A DNA stretch of 50,558 bases. Origin: Planctomycetota bacterium (GTDB lineage: Bacteria; Planctomycetota; UBA11346). Every line of letters begins with the position of its first letter. Within the stretch, counting starts at the first letter, position 1. Where the stretch lies: assembly GCA_003136555.1 (NCBI GenBank), contig PLEW01000184.1, positions 7,675 to 58,232 of the forward strand. The letters are read 5' to 3'. The notes below the pieces were generated by a model. That model had not been told where the DNA came from. It ran no database searches and saw only the letters and a list, made by a program, of their open reading frames with translations. Shown in pieces: positions 36,063 through 44,739 of the stretch. Made by a program: the position numbers and the translations under genes.

Positions 36063-37544
36063 TCAGGGGTTGGCGATCTGCCCTGATTCCCGCCCGGGGA
36101 TGCGCGAGGTCAGCAGAGCGCGTGCTGCTGCGAGAGTCGCTTCGATGGGTGCCCGGCGGTAGTCCCATTGCTCATCCGGTCCAGGCAGCTTGATGAGCAT
36201 GGTGGCATTGGCCTCGAACAGCAGCACCTCGCCGTCGGCGCGGCAGAAGAAATCCATGCCGCCATAGTCCAGGTCGAGGACGTCCATGATGCGCTCCAGG
36301 CTTGCGCTCGCACGCGGACCAAGGACGCGCGGCATATCGGTGAGGAATGCCGCCTCCTCCGCCTGATGCGCCGGGTTGCCTTTCATCTGCGAGCTGAAGT
36401 AGTGCACCTTCCAGGTGCTGGAGATCGCCAGATGGAGCGGGCGGAGGCGTCGATCGATGCACATCACCCGGTATTTGCGCGTCAGGCCATCCTCACACCG
36501 GGCATCCAGGAACTCCATGATGAGCAGCTGTGCACCCGGTAAACGAGACACCGCGGCCGCGAGCTCGGCCGAAGATTCGACGCGCACGAAATGCTGCCCG
36601 TTCTGGTAGCCGGGGCTGCGCACCAGGAGCGGGAAGGCGAAACCCATGTCGGCGAGCAAAGTGGCGGCATGCGCTGCCTGCACGTCGCTGCGCGCGAGGA
36701 GGGCCATGCGCGGTGTGGTCACACCGGCGATATTCCGGAGACGGGCGGCATTATCGAGGCGACTGGTCTTGAGGACCGCCGAGGGACGGTTGATGACCGG
36801 TGCCGACGTCCCCGCCAGCAGGGCGGTCGCCCGGATCAGGGCGGGACGGCAGCTGTCCGCGTCACTGATGGCATTGAAGACCAGTGCATGCGGCGGCAAC
36901 GGCTGATCCTCAGCCGAATACTCGACCGCCAGGCTGGTCGCCCGGAAGACGCTCCGGTCAACCAGTGGTCGCCATGGCAGCGTACCGCAGATGGAGGAGG
37001 TCAGCACCAGGATCTCGGTCGCCGGGCCGGAGCCGATATAGGGCCAGTGCTCGAGGGGCTGCTGCGCATAGGCCAGATCACGATGGTGACGGGCGAGCGC
37101 CGCATTGCCGTGATGCTGGAACAGCACCGCGAGGCCCTGATGGGCCTTGATGTGTCCTGGATCGAGCTTCAGGGCCGACTGGTAGAGGACCAGCGATGAG
37201 GCGTAATGCTGGCAGTAGAAGAGCAGGTTGGCGAGATTGGCATAGGCGACCGGGGTCTGGGGCTGGGCGGCGATGGCAGCGGTGTAGGCGGCACGGGCAG
37301 CGGAAATCGAGCCGTTCTCGTAGAGCAGGGTGCCGAGATTATTGAGGGTGGCGTAGTGCGTCGGAGCTCGGGCCAGGATATCCTGGTAGGCCTCCGCCGC
37401 CTGCTTCGTCTGACCGAGCAGGGCGAGAAGGTCCGCTCGCTCGCGACGGGGAGTGAGGTCATCCGGTTGCACGGCGATGCGCGCTTCCAGCTGGTGCAGC
37501 GCACGCTCTGGCGAAAAGCCGGCATCGGCGTCCTGACCGCTCAT
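36063..37544 (-). CDS. TPR/ATP-grasp fusion protein of unknown product
   Basis: 493 residues from the ATG at 37544; an in-frame ATG at 37625 would add 27 residues, and neither has a strong ribosome site. Residues about 12-160 are at least four tetratricopeptide repeats (ATLNNLGTLLYENGSISAAR, AYANLANLLFYCQHYASSLV, AHQGLAVLFQHHGNAALA). Residues about 175-275 look like a pre-ATP-grasp domain (ILVLTSSICGTLPWRP; HALVFNAISDAD). Residues about 280-485 form an ATP-grasp-like domain: FPLLVRSPGYQNGQHFVRV for the nucleotide loop, LLIMEFLDARCEDG, RKYRVMCIDRRL, and the metal site DYGGMDFF (Asp431) with VLLFEANATM (Glu444, Asn446). ATP-grasp enzymes ligate a carboxylate to an amine or thiol. The substrate is unknown; the TPR part suggests a protein partner or protein substrate. 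Confidence 0.78.
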   Translation of the reverse strand: MSGQDADAGFSPERALHQLEARIAVQPDDLTPRRERADLLALLGQTKQAAEAYQDILARAPTHYATLNNLGTLLYENGSISAARAAYTAAIAAQPQTPVAYANLANLLFYCQHYASSLVLYQSALKLDPGHIKAHQGLAVLFQHHGNAALARHHRDLAYAQQPLEHWPYIGSGPATEILVLTSSICGTLPWRPLVDRSVFRATSLAVEYSAEDQPLPPHALVFNAISDADSCRPALIRATALLAGTSAPVINRPSAVLKTSRLDNAARLRNIAGVTTPRMALLARSDVQAAHAATLLADMGFAFPLLVRSPGYQNGQHFVRVESSAELAAAVSRLPGAQLLIMEFLDARCEDGLTRKYRVMCIDRRLRPLHLAISSTWKVHYFSSQMKGNPAHQAEEAAFLTDMPRVLGPRASASLERIMDVLDLDYGGMDFFCRADGEVLLFEANATMLIKLPGPDEQWDYRRAPIEATLAAARALLTSRIPGRESGQIANP

Positions 37545-37844
37545 GCTCGAATCATGCGGCGTGCCGGCGTGAGCACCATCCACGTGAACCTCCCGGCCCC
37601 GGAAGGACCAGGATTCCCAGTTCATCGACCCGCTTACGTTGCCTCCCGCCATCTGCCGCACCCGCCGCCCTGGTTCAGTGACCGTGCCGGCGGCGTATGC
37701 GGTCTGGCCGGTTGCGGGCTCCTGCGCAGGATGCATCGCATAGCAGTGGCAAAGGATACGCAGCTTTCTACGGTAGCCGCCATGGTGACTCCTCTCTGCT
37801 GGCCCGCCGCCTGGCTCGCCCCGACGCCGACCCAGAAATTCTTC
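37545..37844. other. Divergent intergenic region
   Basis: 300 nt between the TPR/ATP-grasp start and the small plus-strand gene. No clear promoter was recognised. Both flanking genes have uncertain starts, so part of this stretch may be coding. Confidence 0.3.
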
Positions 37845-38207
37845 ATGAAATTCCCGATCATCGGGCTCGACCGGCGCCTGTTCCGCTCCTTCCGCCGGCA
37901 GCTGGCGATGCGCAGCAGGGAGGCGCTCACCCTGTGGGGCGATGATCCCGGCATCATCGCCATCCGCGACCAGATCAGCGCCATAATCGCGCGGGATTTC
38001 TACTGGCCCAACCGCAATTTCATCCCCGACGACCCCTGTTCGGTGGTGATGTTCAATCCCCTGCCGCTCGCGGATACGCCACGGGTGATCAAGTACATCG
38101 AGAGCCAGGTCGGGCGGTCGGAAGCATTCAGCCAGCTCGCGACGCTGACGTACGGCGAGTTCATCGGCAAGCTCAACCGGGATCGGCAGCTGAGTTCGAC
38201 GCGCTAG
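37845..38207 (+). CDS. Hypothetical protein, 120 aa
   Basis: The stretch GDDPGIIAIRDQISAIIARD, FYWPNRNFIPDDPCSVVMFN and PRVIKYIESQVGRSEAFS reads as a folded acidic/hydrophobic protein rather than a shadow frame. The start at 37845 (MKFPIIGLDRRLFRSFRRQL) is uncertain; an in-frame ATG at 37782 adds 21 residues. No signal peptide or membrane helix is seen, and no family is recognised. It runs divergently from the TPR/ATP-grasp gene. Confidence 0.5.
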   Translation: MKFPIIGLDRRLFRSFRRQLAMRSREALTLWGDDPGIIAIRDQISAIIARDFYWPNRNFIPDDPCSVVMFNPLPLADTPRVIKYIESQVGRSEAFSQLATLTYGEFIGKLNRDRQLSSTR

Positions 38208-38520
38208 GCTGCGCCATAAGGACGTGACTGGCGACGACGCGATGGCCTCAGTCGCTGGCGAGCTCGGCCTTGACCGTCCAGACGAGCAGCTTTGGCGCCC
38301 TCCGGCCCTGACCCTCGGCACCGGCCGGTCAGACGCGTCTGAGGAACCTTTGACATCGCATATGTGGATATGGTCCCCGTTGGTCGGCAGCATCGGGCAT
38401 GTACGACAGGCAGGTCGCCTCTTGTACTTGCTGTGCACATGACCTAGAACCCGGGCTGTTCACCTCGCCCTCGTATCGCCGCATGTACCTTCATAGTCGC
38501 CTCCCAGCCCCGCCCGCCGC
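38208..38520. other. Upstream region of the kinase-SUMF1 gene
   Basis: No gene. It contains the 14-bp palindrome at 38329-38342 and a TTGACA at 38350-38355 without a well-spaced -10 element. Confidence 0.4.
38329..38342. promoter_or_regulatory. 14-bp palindrome TCAGACGCGTCTGA
   Basis: A perfect dyad sits 8 nt upstream of a consensus TTGACA and about 180 nt upstream of the kinase start. The placement over a promoter region suggests a repressor or activator site. Confidence 0.35.
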
Positions 38521-40800
38521 ATGACTGATCCCGAGAACAAGGTCTTCCTGCAGCTGTGCACGGCGAAGCGCCTGATCGATGCGGCGATGGCGAAGAACAT
38601 CTATCGCCGCAGCAAGGAGACCGGAAGGGCTTCCGCCGACATCCTGGTCGAGATGGGGGTCATTACCGCGCACACCGTCAAGGCGCTGCAGCCCGAGGTG
38701 GAGCGCGCCATGTCACCCAAGGCGATCGGGGGCTTCCGCATCGTGCGCCCCCTGGGGCAGGGCGGCATGGGGACGGTCTATCTCGCCGAGCAGCTGTCGC
38801 TCAAGCGCGAGGTGGCGCTCAAGATCATCGCGCCGCACATCGCAGCCGACCACGATGCGGCTGAGCGGTTCCTGCGCGAAGCGCGCATCGCCGGCAAGCT
38901 CAACAACCCCAACATCGTCAGCATCATCGATGTCGGGCAGGATCAGGGGACCTTGTACATGGCGCTGGAATTCGTCGGCGGCGGCGATGCCGCGCGGCTG
39001 GCCGAGCGCTTCAATGGCATCCTCCCGCAGGCGCGCGCGCTCGAGATCCTGATCGATTGCTGCAATGGGCTGCAGGCCCTGTTCGAAGCACGCCTCATCC
39101 ATCGCGATCTCAAGCCGGCAAACATCTTCATCACCACCGATGGGGTCGCCAAGCTTGCGGATCTCGGCCTGGCGCGCGGCGAGCAGGGCGATGACCGCAT
39201 GACCGTTACCGGCTTTGCCGTCGGCACCCCGGCGTACATGAGCCCAGAGCAGGCCGGTGGGGAAGCCACCCTCGATATCCGCTCTGACATCTACTCCTTG
39301 GGCGCGACCCTGTTCACCCTGGTCACCGGCCGCAAGCCCTTCGAGGGCAATGGCCCCTTCGCCATCGCTGCCAAGGTGCTGACCCAGACGGTCCCCGATC
39401 CGCGATCGGTCAACCCGCAGGTCGCCCCTGCGGTCGCGGAGCTGATCCAGCGGGCGATGGCGAAAGCTCCAGACGAGCGCTTCCAGACCCCGCTCGCACT
39501 GCGCACCCAGGCCCTGGCGGTGCTGGACTCGCTGGGGCAGCGGAGCGCGTCCACCAGCAGCCACCGCGCTGCTGGTCCGGCAGGGGCGATCTCGGGGGTT
39601 ACGCCAACGACCGGTCCGACGACGATCCCGACCCAGAAACTGCGCACCGCGCTCAAGCGCCTGCGCTCAAGTGCCGCATCGGAATCGGCATGGCCGCGCA
39701 TCCTGCTCTCGGCGCTGGTGGTGGTCGTGGCGGCGGGCTTCGGCTGGATGGTGCTCACCCATGGCATGGCCGCCACGGCGGCACCGCGGGAGCATGTCCG
39801 CACCCCGCCTTCCGCTCCACCCCTCATCGCAGCGCCCCCGGCCCCTGTCGCGCCCCCAGCGGCGAAACCGGTCCCACCGTCACCGCCAGCAGAACCAGCA
39901 TCACCAGTGCCGCCACCAATCGCCGCCTGGCCCGCTCCGCCGAACGCCGTGGCTCCGGCAGCCCGATGGGCTCAGGGGCACGGCACGGATGCTTATGGCT
40001 CCTGGGCCGATCTGGCGATCGGCAGCCAGATCCAGCGTTTCCGCTGGATCCCGCCGGGGTCGTTCACCTACGGCAGCCCGAAGAGCGAGGTCGGCCATGA
40101 GGAAATGTGGGAAAAGCAGCGTCCGGTGACGTTCAGCCGCGGATTCTGGCTGGCCGACAGCCCGTGCACCCAGGCCGTGTACCAGGAGCTCACCGGCCTC
40201 ACTCCTGCGCGTTACCGAGGCGATGCCCAACTCCCGGTCACCAATGTCTCGATGGCTGATGCCGAGGCTTGCGCCGGCGCGCTCGCCCGACGGTATCCGG
40301 GTACGGTATTCCGCCTGCCGACCCGCTGCGAATGGCAATACGCCTGCCGTGCCGGGACCACGACCGTGTACTTCTTCGGCGACGATCCACACGGCATCGT
40401 TGCCTATGGCCAAGTTGCCGACCCGAGCACCTGGCCAGTCCCCGGCATGCCGGAAGCGCCACGGGGACCACGGAGCGACGAACACCCGGTACCTGTACGC
40501 CACTTCAAGCCCAATCCCTGGGGGCTCTATGACATGCTCGGCAATGTCTGCGTATGGTGCTATGGACGCTTCAAGCTGCCGGATGGAGCGCTCGTCGATC
40601 CGGAAGCGGATGATGTCGCCGACGAACGCATGGGCCATATCCGCGGTGGCAACTACTGGTCATCGCCCAAGAGTTTCCGTGCCGCAGAAGGTGGCTACAT
40701 CAGCCCCGAGGGGCGCAATGATGACATCGGCTTCCGCCTGGTGATCCTCGGGGACGTACCTTCCCCTGCTGGGGCCAAGGACGTGGCTCCCGGCCACTGA
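38521..40800 (+). CDS. Ser/Thr protein kinase fused to an extracytoplasmic SUMF1/FGE-like domain
   Basis: 759 residues. A helical N-terminal segment (about 1-65, ILVEMGVITAHTVKALQPEV) precedes the kinase domain (about 72-335): GQGGMG (79-84), Lys101, HRDLKPAN (194-201), DLG (214-216) and TPAYMSPEQA. One membrane helix (about 393-413) follows, then a Pro/Ala-rich linker (421-481), and a SUMF1-like domain (about 505-748): FRWIPPGSFTYGSP, FRLPTRCEWQYACRAGT, NPWGLYDMLGNVCVWC, HIRGGNYWSSPKSFRAAEGG and DDIGFRLV. The copper-binding Cys pair of true FGE is absent, so this domain is more likely a ligand-binding or sensor module. Similar kinase-FGE fusions are known, for example chlamydial Pkn1. Apart from a palindrome upstream no regulation is visible. 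Confidence 0.9.
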   Translation: MTDPENKVFLQLCTAKRLIDAAMAKNIYRRSKETGRASADILVEMGVITAHTVKALQPEVERAMSPKAIGGFRIVRPLGQGGMGTVYLAEQLSLKREVALKIIAPHIAADHDAAERFLREARIAGKLNNPNIVSIIDVGQDQGTLYMALEFVGGGDAARLAERFNGILPQARALEILIDCCNGLQALFEARLIHRDLKPANIFITTDGVAKLADLGLARGEQGDDRMTVTGFAVGTPAYMSPEQAGGEATLDIRSDIYSLGATLFTLVTGRKPFEGNGPFAIAAKVLTQTVPDPRSVNPQVAPAVAELIQRAMAKAPDERFQTPLALRTQALAVLDSLGQRSASTSSHRAAGPAGAISGVTPTTGPTTIPTQKLRTALKRLRSSAASESAWPRILLSALVVVVAAGFGWMVLTHGMAATAAPREHVRTPPSAPPLIAAPPAPVAPPAAKPVPPSPPAEPASPVPPPIAAWPAPPNAVAPAARWAQGHGTDAYGSWADLAIGSQIQRFRWIPPGSFTYGSPKSEVGHEEMWEKQRPVTFSRGFWLADSPCTQAVYQELTGLTPARYRGDAQLPVTNVSMADAEACAGALARRYPGTVFRLPTRCEWQYACRAGTTTVYFFGDDPHGIVAYGQVADPSTWPVPGMPEAPRGPRSDEHPVPVRHFKPNPWGLYDMLGNVCVWCYGRFKLPDGALVDPEADDVADERMGHIRGGNYWSSPKSFRAAEGGYISPEGRNDDIGFRLVILGDVPSPAGAKDVAPGH

Positions 40801-40936
40801 TCTGGTGAGCGCTTGGTCGCGCTGAGACCGGGATCTGGCACATGACCTCTACTTCCCGAACCGCCCGGTGCGGACCCGCACGCTGGGTGGTGTGGCAGGA
40901 GCGCGGCCTGACGGGCTCCTCCTAAGCCGATCGCGT

Positions 40937-40966
40937 TTGACAGCTTCGGGCTTCCCGGTGTATAGT
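40937..40966 (+). promoter_or_regulatory. Strong sigma-70-type promoter for the porin operon
   Basis: TTGACA (40937-40942) is a perfect -35 hexamer; TATAGT (40961-40966) matches five of six at -10; the spacer is 18 nt. It lies 34 nt upstream of the porin ATG, leaving a short leader with AGGAG. Confidence 0.75.
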
Positions 40967-40999
40967 GGCTGTGCAGCGTTCAGGCCGGCAAGGAGAGGC

Positions 41000-42268
41000 A
41001 TGTCACATCGCCATCAGACCATTCCGCCGCTGCTCCTCATGGCTGCCGCGGCGGCGATCCAGGGAGCAGATGACTTCGGGCTGCAAATGCATGGCTTCGT
41101 CAGCCAGGGATACCTGCTCACCGAGGGGGACAACTACCTCGGACCGACCACCGGGGGCGGCACCTTCGACTTCAACGAATTCGCTCTCAATCTGACTGCG
41201 ACCCCGGTCGACCGGCTGCGCCTGGGGGTGCAGATCTTCGCCCGGTCGATCGGCAATTATGGCGGCGATAGCCCTGAGATCGACTGGGCGTATGCCGACT
41301 ACCGCTTCAGCGAAACCCTGGGTGTCACCGTCGGGCGCTTCAAGATCACCCACGGCCTGTACAACGAGGACCGCGATCTGGACATGACCCGCACCGAGAT
41401 CTTCCAGCCGATGACGGTCTATTCGACCCGTCTGCGGGATGTCTACATCGCCATCGATGGCGCCCAGGTCTACGCCTCGCTGCCATGCGCATCATTCGGC
41501 AGCCTGGATGCGGTCCTCTACATCGGCGGGCAGTCCTACGACAGCTCGGGTTCGGTCGCCATGGAGTACGAGAACACCGGCTATTTCAACAGCGTCGATT
41601 CGGTGACAGTCCAGCGCATCATCGGCGGGGCGCTGACCTGGAATTCTCCCATTGAAGGGCTGCGTGCGCGAGCCTCGCTGTTCGACGCCCATCATCTCGA
41701 GGTCGATGGCGCCAATGACGGCACCCTGGTAGCGGCTGGCGGCGGCCCACTGGGATCGAATGTGCTCGGCAACACCGCGATCACCTCGACCATGCAGGAC
41801 CTGTGGTCGGGCATCCTGTCGCTGGAGTACCAGTTCCATGACCTGGTGGTGGCAGGGGAATACAACCGCGAATACGGCAAGGTCAACGCGCAGAATGCCA
41901 CCAGCCTCTATGCCAATGTCCCTGGCGCCGGCGGCACCACCACGGCAGTGAACCTCGGTTCGGCCTACACTGCCATGACCGACTACCGCCGTATGGAGGG
42001 GGCCTATCTCTCGGCCTCCTACCGCATCACGCAGAAGTGCGACCTTGCGCTAGTGCGCAGCGTCGGCTTCGCCGACTACCAGCACCGCGGATTGGCCTTC
42101 ACCCGCGCCTGGACGGTGGCGGCACGCTACGACATCCTCGACAACTGGCTGGTGAAAGCCGAGTGGGATTTCGTCCAGGGCACCCAGGAGATCTTCTCGA
42201 TGGAGAATCCCGCCGGCATCACCAGGGACTGGCAGATCTTTGCCCTCAAGACCACGGTCGATTTCTGA
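41000..42268 (+). CDS. Outer-membrane porin-like beta-barrel protein
   Basis: 422 residues; the ATG at 41000 has AGGAG 5 nt upstream. A signal peptide covers about 1-23 (PPLLLMAAAAAIQGA). The mature part is rich in alternating aromatic/polar strands (GFVSQGYLLTEGDNY, RLRLGVQIFARSIGNYGG, IDWAYADYRFSETLGVTVGR, LSLEYQFHDLVVAGEYNREY) and ends in Phe (LKTTVDF), the usual barrel-insertion signal. The run FKITHGLYNEDRDLDMTRTE after the fourth or fifth strand is typical of oligomeric porin-like proteins found with phosphate-binding partners. Substrate is not defined. It is followed after 17 nt by a PstS-like gene and is driven by the strong promoter upstream. Confidence 0.8.
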   Translation: MSHRHQTIPPLLLMAAAAAIQGADDFGLQMHGFVSQGYLLTEGDNYLGPTTGGGTFDFNEFALNLTATPVDRLRLGVQIFARSIGNYGGDSPEIDWAYADYRFSETLGVTVGRFKITHGLYNEDRDLDMTRTEIFQPMTVYSTRLRDVYIAIDGAQVYASLPCASFGSLDAVLYIGGQSYDSSGSVAMEYENTGYFNSVDSVTVQRIIGGALTWNSPIEGLRARASLFDAHHLEVDGANDGTLVAAGGGPLGSNVLGNTAITSTMQDLWSGILSLEYQFHDLVVAGEYNREYGKVNAQNATSLYANVPGAGGTTTAVNLGSAYTAMTDYRRMEGAYLSASYRITQKCDLALVRSVGFADYQHRGLAFTRAWTVAARYDILDNWLVKAEWDFVQGTQEIFSMENPAGITRDWQIFALKTTVDF

Positions 42269-42285
42269 CAGACCCCGGACCCCGC

Positions 42286-42711
42286 ATGCCGCGCCTGACG
42301 CTCCTCCTGATGATCCATCTGCTCACCGCGGCTCCGGCGGCGGTCGGCATCCAGGCTGATGATCGCGTGATCGTCAATCCAGGAGTCGCCATCGGGGCGT
42401 TCTCTGACGAGGCGCTCAAGGACATCTTCCTCGGGCGCCGGACCACATGGTTGGACGGCTCGCGGGTGGTGGTGGTGGTGGTCCTCAGGGAGGGCGCCAC
42501 CCATGCGCATCTCCTCAGGCTGCTGGACAAGAATGCCGAGCAGTTCCTCATCGGCTGGAAGAAGCTGGTGTTCACCGGCAGGGGGTTCATGCCGGACATC
42601 GTCGATAGCGAGGAAGCGCTGGTGGCGCTGGTGGCGCGCACCCCGGGTGCGATCGGCATCGTCGACGGCGCCAAAGTCACGAATGCAGTCAGATCCTTTC
42701 CGCTGAAGTGA
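42286..42711 (+). CDS. Small secreted PstS-like phosphate-binding-fold protein
   Basis: 141 residues with a signal peptide (LTLLLMIHLLTAAPAAVG, about 4-21). The mature protein matches the short PBP-like family related to PstS: VNPGVAIGAFSDEALKDIFL, GRRTTWLDGSRVV, FLIGWKKLVFTGRGFMP and VARTPGAIGIVD. It has only about one lobe of a normal 300-residue PstS, so it may bind an oxyanion as a dimer or act as a sensor rather than a transporter component. A GTG-repeat codon run gives six consecutive Val residues (about 61-66). It is cotranscribed with the porin. No ABC permease or ATPase is present. Confidence 0.82.
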   Translation: MPRLTLLLMIHLLTAAPAAVGIQADDRVIVNPGVAIGAFSDEALKDIFLGRRTTWLDGSRVVVVVVLREGATHAHLLRLLDKNAEQFLIGWKKLVFTGRGFMPDIVDSEEALVALVARTPGAIGIVDGAKVTNAVRSFPLK

Positions 42712-42741
42712 TGCCCTGTGCGGGTGCGGCAGTCGATGAGC

Positions 42742-42801
42742 GCATGCCGGGCGCGCCTGTCGCCGAGCTGGGGCAGCAGTCGGGCGGCCTGGCCGGCATG
42801 C
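42742..42801. terminator. Inverted repeat between convergent genes
   Basis: GCATGCCGG (42742-42750) and CCGGCATGC (42793-42801) form a perfect 9-bp stem with a 42-nt loop, between the PstS-like gene and the convergent response regulator. The large loop and lack of T tracts make a terminator role tentative. Confidence 0.3.
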
Positions 42802-42823
42802 CTCCGTGCCTGGTTCCTGCTAT

Positions 42824-43315
42824 CTATCGCGCATCGCCACTGCTCTGGCCCTGGTCCGCGTCGCTCTCTGCTGCTGTCAGACGCTTGAGGCTGGCGCGCC
42901 GCTCGGCCGATGAGGCGGAGCGCGGGATGACATTGAGATTGCGCAACAGCGCCAGGAGACGGGACATCTTCAGCGGTTTGACCAGATAACCGTCGCACTG
43001 CCCTTTGAAAGCGCTCTGGATGCTCTCGTAATTGCCAAGGGCGGTGGTCATGACGATCTTCGTCCCCCAGCCCGGCAGGAGTCCAGCCTTCATTTCGATA
43101 TGTCGAATGCTGGTGAGCGCCAATCTCCCATCCATGATCGGCATCATGATGTCGAGGAAGATGATGTCATATAATTGGCCAGTTGACAGCGATTTAGCGA
43201 ATAGCTCTATGGCTTCCCTGCCGTCCTTTGCAATCTCGCTCGTGCCATATTTGGCGAGCGCCCGAGCGAGGAAATGTCGGCAGATGTCATCGTCATCGAC
43301 GATCAGATAGTGCAT
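42824..43315 (-). CDS. CheY-like response regulator
   Basis: 163 residues; the start at 43315 has AGGA 7 nt upstream. The receiver is complete: Asp7-Asp9 acidic cluster in IVDDDDICRHFL, phosphoacceptor Asp55 in IIFLDIMMPIMDG, Thr in VMTTALG and Lys in YLVKPLKMSRL. It contrasts with the Asn-substituted receiver at 28.4-29.0 kb. The C-terminal 35 residues are polar (PRSASSAERRASLKRL) and carry no output domain. A cognate kinase is not in the window. It faces the porin/PstS-like operon tail to tail. Confidence 0.9.
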   Translation of the reverse strand: MHYLIVDDDDICRHFLARALAKYGTSEIAKDGREAIELFAKSLSTGQLYDIIFLDIMMPIMDGRLALTSIRHIEMKAGLLPGWGTKIVMTTALGNYESIQSAFKGQCDGYLVKPLKMSRLLALLRNLNVIPRSASSAERRASLKRLTAAESDADQGQSSGDAR

Positions 43316-43581
43316 ACACGCTTCCTGATGCGCGGGCGAATGGAGCCGACCATCAATGAAGCGTAACCCGAAAACCGCGAGATATCCACATCCAACCATG
43401 CAGCTACCCGCCACACCCTGCCGTGCGCATGCTCGATGCGCCGATGACGGTGCGGAAAGGCTGCCATGGCGCGGCCCCTGGCTGTCAGGGGATCGCCCGC
43501 ATGCCAGTTTGATACAGGCGGCGAGAGCATATACCCTGCACGGGTGCCCGGGCCCGCCACCACCAGACCTCGAGACACATC

Positions 43582-44370
43582 ATGAAGACCCACGGCAACA
43601 CCATCCTCATCACCGGAGGCGGCTCGGGCATCGGCCGTGGCCTGGCCGAGCGCTTCCATGCGCTCGGCAACCAGGTGATCATCAGTGGCAGGACAGCCGC
43701 GACGCTCCAATCCGCCATCTCCGCCAATCCCGGCATGCGTGCTGTCACCTTGGATATCGGCGATCCCGCGAGCATCCGTACCGTCGCCGGGCGCATCGCG
43801 GATGAGTTCCCGGACGTGAATGCCGTCATCCACAATGCCGGCATCATGCGCATGGAGAACCTCCGGAGTCCGACGCCGTCCATTGCCGATGCCGAAGCGA
43901 CCATCGCCACCAATCTGCTCGGCCCGATCAGGCTCACCGCTGCGCTGCTGCCCCTGCTCATCAGGCAGAAGCACTCCACCATCATGTTCGTGTCGTCGGG
44001 CTTGGCGTTCGTGCCCCTGGCAACCACCCCGACCTACTGTGCGACCAAGGCGGCGCTGCACTCCTATGCGCAGTCGCTGCGCTACCAGCTCTCCGGTACC
44101 TCGACCGAGGTGATCGAAGTGATCCCGCCCTATGTCCAGACCCGGCTGATGGGTGCGCAGCAGCAGGCGGATCCGCGCGCCATGCCGCTGACTGATTTCT
44201 GCGATGAGGTGCTGCGCATCCTCACCAGCCAGCCGGCGGTCACCGAGGTCTGCGTCGAGCGTGTGAAGCCCCTGCGCTTCGCCGTCGAGGGCGGCCACTA
44301 CCAGGCGGTCTTTACCGGCCTGAACCAGGCCATGGCCGCAGTGCATGATGCAGCCCCCGGCAGCCGCTGA
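43582..44370 (+). CDS. Short-chain dehydrogenase/reductase (DltE-like)
   Basis: 262 residues, classical SDR. The cofactor motif TGGGSGIG is at 11-18, NAG at 85-87, Asn111, Ser138 or Ser139 in FVSSGLAF, and the catalytic YCATK with Tyr152 and Lys156. GRT after the second strand (36-38) suggests NADP(H) preference by the basic residue. The overall pattern, including DLNAVIHNAGIM-like VNAVIHNAGIMRMENL and the PPYVQTRL loop, resembles the DltE/YdfG-related group often annotated as oxidoreductases of unknown substrate. The ribosome site is weak. It runs divergently from the response regulator, 266 nt away from it. Confidence 0.88.
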   Translation: MKTHGNTILITGGGSGIGRGLAERFHALGNQVIISGRTAATLQSAISANPGMRAVTLDIGDPASIRTVAGRIADEFPDVNAVIHNAGIMRMENLRSPTPSIADAEATIATNLLGPIRLTAALLPLLIRQKHSTIMFVSSGLAFVPLATTPTYCATKAALHSYAQSLRYQLSGTSTEVIEVIPPYVQTRLMGAQQQADPRAMPLTDFCDEVLRILTSQPAVTEVCVERVKPLRFAVEGGHYQAVFTGLNQAMAAVHDAAPGSR

Positions 44371-44739
44371 AGCTCATGCCGTGTGCCATTTGGCAGGTGG
44401 TGCCGCATCGGCGGGGCAACGTTTCCGGTCGCATGGCGAGGACGCAAGTTCCTGACAGGACGCCGGGTGCGCCATCCAAGGCAGTGTTGAACGACGTCAC
44501 CGGATGGGCAACAAAAGGAGCATTGGTGTGACATCTTTGCCTTCAGCGGCCAGGGGCGGCTGTGGTACCATGTCGCATTCTGTGCCATCCGCACGATCCC
44601 TGTCGACCGCGCCGAAGAACGGCTCAGGGGCCATGGGGGGTGGGCGTTACGTGCACTGACGGGCTGGATGCAGTCCAGCATGCGGACGCTCCCACCACGG
44701 GGAGGCGTGACCTAGGCCGGATCAGGGCAGGTGGCATGC
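44371..44739. other. Gene-free stretch before the broken-gene block
   Basis: No supported gene. A small hairpin GCTGGA-TGCAG-TCCAGC occurs in its right part. No clear promoter was identified. Confidence 0.35.
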
